Source: 2-02-FULL-49-11 sp040757655 | GTDB taxonomy: Bacteria > Patescibacteriota > Patescibacteriia > 2-02-FULL-49-11 | NCBI GenBank assembly: GCA_040757655.1 | Contig: JBFLWV010000068.1 | Span: forward strand, 1 to 7,526 | Reading direction: 5' to 3' | Length of the DNA stretch: 7,526 nt | Shown here: positions 1-5,096 of the stretch, piece by piece | Layout: each line of letters opens with the position of its first letter | Numbering within the stretch: the stretch's first letter is position 1 | Made by a program: the position numbers and the translations under genes | The notes under the pieces: generated by a model | What the model saw: only the letters and a program-made list of their open reading frames with translations | Told to the model about the DNA's origin: nothing | Databases searched by the model: none

Positions 1-2
1 TG

Positions 3-122
3 AAACGACAGGAACAAATCGAAGCGCTGATGAAATTTATCGATGCCAAACTAACCCAAACGGTCGAACTTTCACACGCAAAACAAGCTCTTATTGACTG
101 TCAATTATGTTCGTGGACTTGA
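3..122 (+). CDS. C-terminal end of an unidentified protein (partial, 5' end outside window)
   Basis: An open frame enters from the left edge and ends at a TGA at 120-122, giving 39 residues. The tail is rich in Glu, Lys, Gln and Ala with regularly spaced Leu/Ile, which suggests an amphipathic helix or coiled coil (for example IEALMKFIDAKL near its start), and it ends in CQLCSWT. It runs convergently into rarA and would overlap that gene's last 32 bases. The helical tail loosely resembles the C-terminal helices of type I restriction specificity subunits, but that is only an impression and I do not assign a function. The main doubt is whether the frame is translated at all, since a frame of this length can stay open by chance. 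Confidence 0.45.
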   Translation, partial: KRQEQIEALMKFIDAKLTQTVELSHAKQALIDCQLCSWT

Positions 123-1314
123 ACATATATCGTTTCCCCTTCAGCTCCTCCGGTAAATATTCCTGTTTGCCCTCATCGCCTATAAAATGCGGCGTATATT
201 TGTATCCTTTTCCATAATTTAAGTTTTTCATGAGCTGTGTGGGCGCATTGCGGATATGGAGCGGCACAGGAAGCGCGCCGAATTTCTCCACGTCGCGTTT
301 TGCGCGCTCGTATGCCTCATACGCCGCAACGCTCTTTTTTGACAGCGCCATATAGATGACTGCCTGCGCGAGATGCACCGCGCATTCGGGCATGCCGAGC
401 TTGTGGCACGCGTCAAACGCGGCATTTGCGATCAGCAGCGCCGTGTTATTTGCTAAGCCAATGTCTTCCGAGGCAAACCGTACAACCCTTCGTGCAACGT
501 AAAGCGGATCTTCGCCGCCCTCAAGCATCCGCGCGAGCCAATACACTGCCGCATTCGCGTCTCCCCCGCGCATGGATTTATGCAGAGCGGAAATTATATT
601 GTAGTGTTCTTCGCCTTTTTTATCATACAACAAGTGGGATTTCTGCAAAATTTGTTTAATCTTTTCTATGGTAATAGCCTCTCCCTCGTCAAAACAGGCT
701 TCCAGTGTATTTAACGCGAATCGTGCATCACCATGCGCCTGCGCGGCGATAAAATCCAAAATTTCGTTTGAAATCTCGCCGCCCACTTCATGAAGCGCCC
801 GTTCCAGAATTTTCTTTAACGCTGTCTCATTCAGCTGCTTTAATACAAACACCCGCGCACGAGAGAGCAGCGCCGAGTTCACTTCAAACGAGGGATTCTC
901 GGTCGTAGCGCCGATCAACGTTATCACGCCTTTTTCCACATAAGGAAGTAGCCGATCCTGCTGCGCTTTATTCCAGCGGTGGATCTCATCGATAAAGAGT
1001 ACAGTCTTTACCCCCAGGCGAACTCCGCTTTCCGCCCGTTCGATTATTTTGCGCAACTCGTCAATACCGCTTGTCGTGGCTGACAGTAGTACAAATTCAG
1101 CTTTCGTGAGGTGCGCGATGACGTGCGCCAGGGTCGTCTTGCCGCACCCCGGGGGCCCCCACAGCACCATGGAAGGCACACGATCTTCCTCAATCGCGCG
1201 GCGCAAAAACGTTCCCTTCCCTAGGAGCTCTTCTTGGCCCACAAAATCTTCCAACCGCTCCGGCCGCATTCGATCGGCAAGAGGTGTACTATTTAAAACA
1301 CTATGCTTATTCAT
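91..1314 (-). CDS. rarA: Replication-associated recombination protein A (RarA/MgsA family AAA+ ATPase)
   Basis: This 407-residue protein has the normal length for RarA/MgsA, a cytoplasmic clamp-loader-like ATPase that acts at stalled replication forks. Visible motifs in order are: the N-terminal PLADRMRPERLEDFVGQ signature (about 11-27), Walker A GPPGCGKT (53-60), Walker B VLFIDEIHR (105-113), sensor 1 GATTENPSF (135-143) and the Arg-finger segment SRAR (151-154). The C-terminal half contains the family's oligomerisation region, including GGEDPLYVARR and ASEDIGLAN, and the late motif YKYTPHF. The ATG at 1314 gives the expected N-terminus. It is preceded only by a weak GGCGGG ribosome-binding candidate. 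The gene is divergent from dus and has its own good promoter at 1377-1405. It appears intact, and the family assignment is secure. Confidence 0.96.
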   Translation of the reverse strand: MNKHSVLNSTPLADRMRPERLEDFVGQEELLGKGTFLRRAIEEDRVPSMVLWGPPGCGKTTLAHVIAHLTKAEFVLLSATTSGIDELRKIIERAESGVRLGVKTVLFIDEIHRWNKAQQDRLLPYVEKGVITLIGATTENPSFEVNSALLSRARVFVLKQLNETALKKILERALHEVGGEISNEILDFIAAQAHGDARFALNTLEACFDEGEAITIEKIKQILQKSHLLYDKKGEEHYNIISALHKSMRGGDANAAVYWLARMLEGGEDPLYVARRVVRFASEDIGLANNTALLIANAAFDACHKLGMPECAVHLAQAVIYMALSKKSVAAYEAYERAKRDVEKFGALPVPLHIRNAPTQLMKNLNYGKGYKYTPHFIGDEGKQEYLPEELKGKRYMFKSTNIIDSQ

Positions 1315-1357
1315 ACCCGCCTAAATTTTGCACCAGTCCCAGTGCATAGTAATTGGT

Positions 1358-1370
1358 AATCATAATGATT
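1358..1370. promoter_or_regulatory. 13-bp palindrome at the predicted rarA transcription start
   Basis: AATCAT-A-ATGATT is a perfect 6-bp inverted repeat around one central base. It sits immediately downstream of the predicted rarA -10 box, at about +1 to +13, a typical position for a repressor operator. It is AT-rich and short, so chance is a real alternative. Confidence 0.3.
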
Positions 1371-1376
1371 TAAATA

Positions 1377-1405
1377 ATTATATCTGCCCTTGGGCTCGCT
1401 CGCAA
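1377..1405 (-). promoter_or_regulatory. Predicted sigma70-type promoter of rarA
   Basis: On the minus strand a perfect -10 box TATAAT (1377-1382) lies 17 bp from a -35 candidate TTGCGA (1400-1405, 4 of 6 consensus bases). Transcription would start near 1370, giving an untranslated leader of about 55 bases before the rarA ATG at 1314. The leader contains a small hairpin, TGCAC/GTGCA at 1329-1333 and 1342-1346. The spacing and the perfect -10 box make this one of the better promoter candidates in the window, but it is sequence inference only. Confidence 0.65.
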
Positions 1406-1454
1406 AAACTTGGGCGGGCATACCACTGGATTATATCACATCTCTCCGCTTCCT

Positions 1455-1482
1455 TTGACAACCAATACCATTACCGTATGCT
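1455..1482 (+). promoter_or_regulatory. Predicted sigma70-type promoter of dus (near-leaderless transcript)
   Basis: A perfect -35 box TTGACA (1455-1460) is followed after 16 bp by the -10 candidate TATGCT (1477-1482, 4 of 6). The -10 box ends only 12 bases before the dus ATG at 1495, so the transcript would have about five leader bases. There is no Shine-Dalgarno sequence in front of that ATG, which is consistent with leaderless or very short-leader translation. Confidence 0.55.
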
Positions 1483-1494
1483 TATGGCACATAT

Positions 1495-2445
1495 ATGGAT
1501 AATTTTTGGACCCATCTTTCACGACCATTCCTCGCCCTCGCCCCCATGGCGGGCATGACTGACCGCGCATTTCGCACGATGTGCAAGCGGTTTGGCGCTG
1601 ATGTGATCTATACGGAATTCGCGTCAGCCAACGCTCTTGCGCGACATAACAAGAAGACCGAACAAATGCTCACCTTTGCCGAAGAAGAACAGCCGGTCGT
1701 GTGTCAGATTTTCGGCAGCGATGTTGAGATGTTCTCAAAGGCTACACAAGAGGTAGAGAAGCTCGGTTTTGCTGGTATTGACATTAATTTCGGCTGCCCT
1801 GCCTACAAAGTGACGCGGCATGGCGGAGGCGTGCAATTAATGAAGAATCTTGCGCTCTGCGCTGAGCTTGTCGCTGCAGTGTGCGGCGCCGCCACCCTAC
1901 CCGTGTCCGTCAAGATTCGCGCGAGCATCAATGATCATCAGAAAAAAATAACCGCAATTGATCTCGTGGAGAAAATTAAATCACTGCCTGTATCGGCGAT
2001 TATGGTCCACGGCCGCTCGTATGAATTGCCATTTGACGGCGAGCCGGACAACGGCATGATAGCTGAAGTAAAGAAGAAATTTAATGGAATCGTCATCGCG
2101 AACGGCGGCATTAACAACCCTGAAACGGCCAAAAAAATGCGGGAAGAAACAAAAGCGGACGGCCTAGGCATTGCCCGCGGCGCCTTGGGGCGTCCTTGGA
2201 TATTCAGACAGATACGCGATTATCTGACGACTGGCAGCTGCCATGAACCTTCATGGGAAGAAAAAAAGGAGTGCATAGTAACGCATGCGAAACTCGCTTT
2301 AGAAACCAAAGGCCCTTATGGGATCATAGAAATGCGCAAACATCTGGTATGGTACGTGAAAGGGCTGCGCGACGCAAAAAAAATCCACGAGGAGCTGGTT
2401 CGCGCTAAAACTCTCGAGGAGATACAACGGCTTATTATGGCTTGA
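1495..2445 (+). CDS. dus: tRNA-dihydrouridine synthase (DusB-like)
   Basis: This 316-residue flavoenzyme would reduce a uridine in the tRNA D-loop region to dihydrouridine, using FMN and NAD(P)H in the cytoplasm. The TIM-barrel motifs are in order: the FMN-binding start LAPMAGMTDRAFR (15-27), the catalytic-cysteine motif DINFGCPAYKV (96-106; Cys101 is the expected general acid and Lys105 the conserved lysine), VKIR (139-142), MVHGR (170-174), NGGI (203-206) and GIARGALGRPWIF (225-237). Length is normal for the family. After the cysteine motif the usual small-residue stretch reads GGGVQLM. The ATG at 1495 places the first barrel motif at the usual distance from the N-terminus. The 3' end converges with the next gene with only 8 bp between stops, and I see no terminator there. 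Which uridine is modified cannot be read from the sequence. Confidence 0.95.
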   Translation: MDNFWTHLSRPFLALAPMAGMTDRAFRTMCKRFGADVIYTEFASANALARHNKKTEQMLTFAEEEQPVVCQIFGSDVEMFSKATQEVEKLGFAGIDINFGCPAYKVTRHGGGVQLMKNLALCAELVAAVCGAATLPVSVKIRASINDHQKKITAIDLVEKIKSLPVSAIMVHGRSYELPFDGEPDNGMIAEVKKKFNGIVIANGGINNPETAKKMREETKADGLGIARGALGRPWIFRQIRDYLTTGSCHEPSWEEKKECIVTHAKLALETKGPYGIIEMRKHLVWYVKGLRDAKKIHEELVRAKTLEEIQRLIMA

Positions 2446-2453
2446 ATAATGCG

Positions 2454-2795
2454 CTAATACACTTCTCCCCCATGCAAGAGTTCTAAATGCTGTAAGATTT
2501 GTTCCGCCTCTAGATGAGTAGACTTAAATTTATCCAATGTTCGTTTGAGACGCTGCGTTGCTTCATCAACAGCTTCTAGGCCGTATTTTCTCCCTAATAA
2601 TCCAAATTCACAATTAACCTTTTCCGCGATGGAACTCACCTGTGGCCAAAATTGTTCACCCTTCCAATCAGGATTCAACACAAGTTCTTCGATGTTCATA
2701 ACCAGCGCTTCAATCGCTGCTTCTCTTTTGATCTCTTCACTCGCAGCAATCTCTCTTAACATATATAATGCCATGAAAAAGCATACCAAAGTCAT
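2454..2795 (-). CDS. Unidentified small protein, 5' end uncertain
   Basis: This 113-residue frame has no family that I recognise. It starts with a short hydrophobic run (TLVCFFMALYML, 2-13) and continues as mostly helical, charged sequence (residues 15-40 and 70-108) around a conserved-looking centre with three Trp/Phe (NPDWKGEQFWP, 41-51). The ATG at 2795 has no Shine-Dalgarno sequence. The same frame stays open upstream to about 2868 with protein-like codons but no ATG, GTG or TTG. Internal ATG codons at residues 8 and 12 are other possible starts. The natural start may instead be an ATG at 2871 in the adjacent frame, which would require a frameshift (see 2827-2871). It follows the PEBP gene on the same strand and may share its transcript. 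Confidence 0.55.
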   Translation of the reverse strand: MTLVCFFMALYMLREIAASEEIKREAAIEALVMNIEELVLNPDWKGEQFWPQVSSIAEKVNCEFGLLGRKYGLEAVDEATQRLKRTLDKFKSTHLEAEQILQHLELLHGGEVY

Positions 2796-2826
2796 GGTGA
2801 GCTGAGACGAACCATGGACATTGCGA

Positions 2827-2871
2827 TCATCCTTCGTCTCGGGCTCTCGAATAACGTGTGTTATAAATCAT
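2827..2871 (-). other. Short open frame with good ribosome binding site: possible true 5' end of the 2454-2795 gene
   Basis: An ATG at 2871 overlaps the PEBP stop codon as TAATG and is preceded by a GAGG Shine-Dalgarno at five bases spacing, so translation coupling is expected. It reads only MIYNTRYSRARDEG before a TGA at 2827-2829. A +1 shift anywhere in the last few codons would join it to the open frame leading into the 2454-2795 protein. This could be an indel in the gene, an assembly error, a programmed shift at the TGA, or chance. Confidence 0.35.
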
Positions 2872-3434
2872 TATTTCCTCGCATAAAGTCCCACGAGTGT
2901 GGCTTGTACGAGCACGTGCCCTTCCATAGCGCGCTCTACATCGCGCTTCTTTGCTGAAGGCACAAGCGACAGTGTTGTATCAAGCGCATAGAGCTTGAAT
3001 TGGTAACGGTGCACTCCAGAAGGCGGACAGGGGCCGCCCCATCCGGTGCGGCCGAAATCAGTCGTGCCTTCCGCAGCTCCTGCAGGCACTGAATCTTCCT
3101 CAATGCGAGACGTTGAAGGATTGATATTCCAAACAAGCCAGTGCACCCAATCGCCCCGCGGCGCATCAGGATCATCTACAATGAGCACTAAACTTTGTGC
3201 ATCCGCTGGTACGCCTTCTATGGTCAAAGGCGGATTCACGTCTCTCCCATCGCAGGTGTACTGCGATGGGATCTCTGTATTATGTAGAAACGCAGAGCTT
3301 GAGAGTTTCATAGCATATGTCAGCAGGAATTGTTCTTGTTCTTTAGACGACCATTTTAGACGATAAACTGTAAAAAATAGTATACCCACGATACCAACGA
3401 ATAATCCTATCAAGATTAACAATCTTAATCTCAT
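2871..3434 (-). CDS. Membrane-anchored PEBP family protein (YbhB/YbcL, Raf-kinase-inhibitor-like)
   Basis: Starting at the ATG at 3434 the protein has 187 residues: a basic MRLRLL start, a single hydrophobic segment (about 5-24) and then a complete phosphatidylethanolamine-binding-protein domain. The domain shows YTCDGRDVNPPL (59-70), the ligand-pocket motif DDPDAPRGDWVHW (87-99) and GRTGWGGPCPPSGVHRYQF (128-146). These are standard for the bacterial YbhB/YbcL branch, whose biochemical role is poorly defined. The N-terminal segment has no clear cleavage site or lipobox, so a membrane anchor with an extracytoplasmic domain is likely. A longer frame beginning with TTG at 3512 exists, but it would run back into the peptide gene and put 26 unlikely residues before the anchor. 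The gene follows the peptide gene by 53 bp and carries no sign of being dedicated to it. Confidence 0.92.
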   Translation of the reverse strand: MRLRLLILIGLFVGIVGILFFTVYRLKWSSKEQEQFLLTYAMKLSSSAFLHNTEIPSQYTCDGRDVNPPLTIEGVPADAQSLVLIVDDPDAPRGDWVHWLVWNINPSTSRIEEDSVPAGAAEGTTDFGRTGWGGPCPPSGVHRYQFKLYALDTTLSLVPSAKKRDVERAMEGHVLVQATLVGLYARK

Positions 3435-3443
3435 ATCTAAACA

Positions 3444-3471
3444 CCATAGCACACCATAAAAGATGCTATGG
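3444..3471. promoter_or_regulatory. Intercistronic hairpin between peptide gene and PEBP gene
   Basis: CCATAGCA (3444-3451) and TGCTATGG (3464-3471) form a perfect 8-bp stem with a 12-base loop, 17 bases after the peptide stop codon. No real T-run follows on the minus strand, so it is a poor intrinsic terminator. A role in protecting the 3' end of the upstream mRNA or in attenuating readthrough into the PEBP gene is plausible. Confidence 0.4.
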
Positions 3472-3487
3472 CGTGGGGAAGTTACTA

Positions 3488-3622
3488 TCAACCATTCGAG
3501 GGCGTCGCGCAATCAATCCATGGGCATGTATCAGGCCCGCAATCGCTGTCCTCAAGCGATACATCAGTGACCAAGGTACACTCTAATTGGCTTTCGCCAA
3601 TATTTGTGGTTGTATTTTCCAT
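3488..3622 (-). CDS. Candidate RiPP precursor peptide (44 aa, four Cys), substrate of the adjacent radical SAM maturase
   Basis: The frame runs from an ATG at 3622 to a TGA at 3488-3490. The peptide starts MENTTTNIGESQLE and has Cys at 15, 28, 33 and 38. The last three sit in a compact Cys/Pro/Asp-rich tail, DCGPDTCPWIDCATPSNG (27-44), which looks like the modified core, with residues 1-26 as leader. It has nine acidic residues and no Lys, Arg or His. There is no double-Gly motif before the core. The start lies 40 bases inside the end of the maturase gene and has by far the strongest ribosome binding site seen here (3629-3640), as expected for a substrate made in excess over its enzyme. Tail spacings include Cys33-X3-Asp37, reminiscent of CX3D thioether sites of ranthipeptides, but there are too few repeats to assign a class. 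Precursor status is inferred from context, size, composition and ribosome binding site. I do not recognise the family. Confidence 0.72.
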   Translation of the reverse strand: MENTTTNIGESQLECTLVTDVSLEDSDCGPDTCPWIDCATPSNG

Positions 3623-4923
3623 TGTTCCTCACCTCCTTTCAGAAACCGTTCCTTACCTTCCCACACACCGTGATACGGGTTATAGGAACACCACCACGGC
3701 TTAGGATGTCTTTTACTCTCCAGGAAATCTCTGGCGCGTACCCTACAATCAAAACAGCAATAACGATATTCACAATCGCGGCATACTTCGACTCTATCCT
3801 TACTCAACCCCCGAATACGATTTGCTCTTGCAGAGAGAAAAATAGTGCGCGCAGAACCTCTTGTAATGGTACCATAGGAGACCCTCCTCTCTGCAAGACA
3901 AGGATAAAGACGACCGTCCGCGCCCACGCATATCTGCTCGGAGAAACAATTATGGCCGACCTTGTTTCTCCAGAACATGCGCTGGTCTATACGCTCAAAA
4001 CGAGGCCTCACCCTCACCTGCTTCGCTAGCAATGCTCGCGACATAAGCCCTTGTCCGCACGCTCGTCCCACTGGCTCTACCATGGTTGACTTTATATTTT
4101 TCACTCCCCATTTCTTTAGACATTCTACTGTTTTTGTAACATCACGTTCATTCTGTCGCATGGCCACAATCGCCACCCTCACTGGAATTCCCATGTCTAT
4201 TGCCTTCTTTATGACGTACGCCGTCCTTTCCCAGCTCCCCACTCGTTGGGTAATGATATCATGGGTTTTACCGCGGTAACTATAACACGAAAACGCCAAT
4301 TGAGCACCATATGTCTTCACCTGCAATAAATCCTCATCGCGCATCAAGGTACCGTTCGTGCTGATCTCGATAGAAGTATAGCCTTTGTTGCGCGCGTAGG
4401 AAATGAGTGAAAAGAGCAGCTCTCTTTTCAGAAACGGCTCACCACCGATAAACTGGACCCTCCGACAGCCGGTCTTATACACGTCCTTTATTATCCTCTT
4501 CCAATCCTCAAGGGTAATGGATTTCCCTACTGCCATACTCCCTGCTCCGCTCTCGTTATAACAATGAAGGCAGTGGAGGTTACAACCCGTGGTGAGCTCC
4601 ACATGGAGTACGTAACGTGGTCTGAAGGATTTGCGTACTGCATGAAATGTCTGTGGGGTACGCTTTCTCTCCCAACGGCCTAAATTCCACGCACTTAATT
4701 GAGCAAGGTAGCTACGCAACCGGGGCTCAGCAACGTGCACGGCTCCCGCTGTTTCATTCACACTTTTACCTGCATTGAGTAATTGCAATGCGCGTACGCT
4801 TTCCTTGCTAACTGAAAATACATTCCCTGATATTAAGTCATACAACGCACCTCTGCATACGCCTTCCACCAAAGGGCAATCCTTCTTTAGGAAAAAATAC
4901 TTTGGCAGTGACGTTTGTATCAT
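3583..4923 (-). CDS. Radical SAM/SPASM peptide maturase with N-terminal PqqD-like domain
   Basis: This 446-residue protein is probably the RiPP-modifying enzyme of the locus. Residues about 8-90 resemble the PqqD-like peptide-recognition fold (KDCPLVEGVCRGALYDL, then a helix pair and a winged-helix-like end). The radical SAM core follows, with CNLHCLHC (Cys114, 118, 121) for the SAM-binding 4Fe-4S cluster, FIGGEPFL (158-165) and STNG (188-191). The C-terminal SPASM region has C-X10-G-X4-C (Cys326-Cys342), then Cys381, 384, 389, 390 and 393, and a final Cys412, enough ligands for two auxiliary clusters. Such enzymes make Cys thioether, C-C or related crosslinks, or act as in PqqE. The N-terminus also recalls maturases of the grasp-with-spasm type, but no ATP-grasp gene is present. 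The ATG at 4923 is the only ATG/GTG/TTG before the first motif after an upstream in-frame stop. Its GGAGG lies only one base away, an unusually tight spacing. The 3' end overlaps the peptide gene by 40 bases. Confidence 0.92.
   Translation of the reverse strand: MIQTSLPKYFFLKKDCPLVEGVCRGALYDLISGNVFSVSKESVRALQLLNAGKSVNETAGAVHVAEPRLRSYLAQLSAWNLGRWERKRTPQTFHAVRKSFRPRYVLHVELTTGCNLHCLHCYNESGAGSMAVGKSITLEDWKRIIKDVYKTGCRRVQFIGGEPFLKRELLFSLISYARNKGYTSIEISTNGTLMRDEDLLQVKTYGAQLAFSCYSYRGKTHDIITQRVGSWERTAYVIKKAIDMGIPVRVAIVAMRQNERDVTKTVECLKKWGVKNIKSTMVEPVGRACGQGLMSRALLAKQVRVRPRFERIDQRMFWRNKVGHNCFSEQICVGADGRLYPCLAERRVSYGTITRGSARTIFLSARANRIRGLSKDRVEVCRDCEYRYCCFDCRVRARDFLESKRHPKPWWCSYNPYHGVWEGKERFLKGGEEQWKIQPQILAKAN
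3629..3640 (-). promoter_or_regulatory. Exceptionally strong Shine-Dalgarno of the precursor peptide gene
   Basis: On the minus strand GAAAGGAGGTGA is a 12-base perfect complement to the usual bacterial 16S rRNA 3' tail. The AGGAGG core ends nine bases before the ATG at 3622. It lies entirely within maturase codons (FLKGGEEQ). Other genes in the window have weak or no such site, so its strength is strong evidence that the short frame downstream is translated, and at high level. Confidence 0.85.
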
Positions 4924-5096
4924 ACCTCCAGTTTCACCCTACCACCTTGGCTCCAATATACAAGTGGATAACACCATTCAGGATTATCCCTCGTTAAATC
5001 AGTGATAAATCGCGTTTCTTTATTGGATGAATCCCCCTGCCTGCAGGCGCCACAACATGCGATAAAGGCCTCCTCGTTTCTGCAGAAGCGTATCAT
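4920..5096 (-). CDS. Possible 58-aa peptide between exporter and maturase (uncertain)
   Basis: An ATG at 5096, with AAGGA four bases upstream, opens a frame that overlaps the last 77 bases of the exporter gene, spans the whole 96-base gap and ends in a TGA overlapping the maturase ATG (ATGA). That overlap would allow translational coupling and explain the maturase's over-close ribosome binding site. The peptide has five Cys (5, 14, 15, 18, 42) and an aromatic stretch NPEWCYPLVYWSQGG (38-52). The first third is the shadow of exporter codons, and an open gap of this length is not improbable by chance. It could be a second peptide substrate, an accessory protein or nothing. Confidence 0.25.
   Translation of the reverse strand: MIRFCRNEEAFIACCGACRQGDSSNKETRFITDLTRDNPEWCYPLVYWSQGGRVKLEV

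Noticed and set aside
2827..2829. TGA read as an amino acid (alternative genetic code)
   Set aside because: TGA terminates dus and the candidate peptide at sensible positions and does not occur inside rarA, the exporter or the maturase, so the standard code fits.
3444..3471. Intrinsic terminator after the peptide gene
   Set aside because: The 8-bp stem is perfect but only about half GC, has a 12-base loop and no adequate T-run on either strand; it is kept only as an intercistronic hairpin.
3435..3512. N-terminal extension of the PEBP gene to a TTG at 3512
   Set aside because: It would add 26 residues before a typical basic-hydrophobic anchor and overlap the peptide gene in another frame; the ATG at 3434 gives a normal anchored protein.
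3583..4923. Assignment of the maturase to the grasp-with-spasm system or to PqqE
   Set aside because: The N-terminal domain looks similar, but no ATP-grasp gene, no PqqA-like Glu/Tyr peptide and no pqq genes are present; a generic radical SAM/SPASM call is safer.
4775..5005. Plus-strand 76-codon frame across the exporter-maturase gap
   Set aside because: Mostly antisense to the maturase N-terminus, no ribosome binding site and no recognisable protein features.
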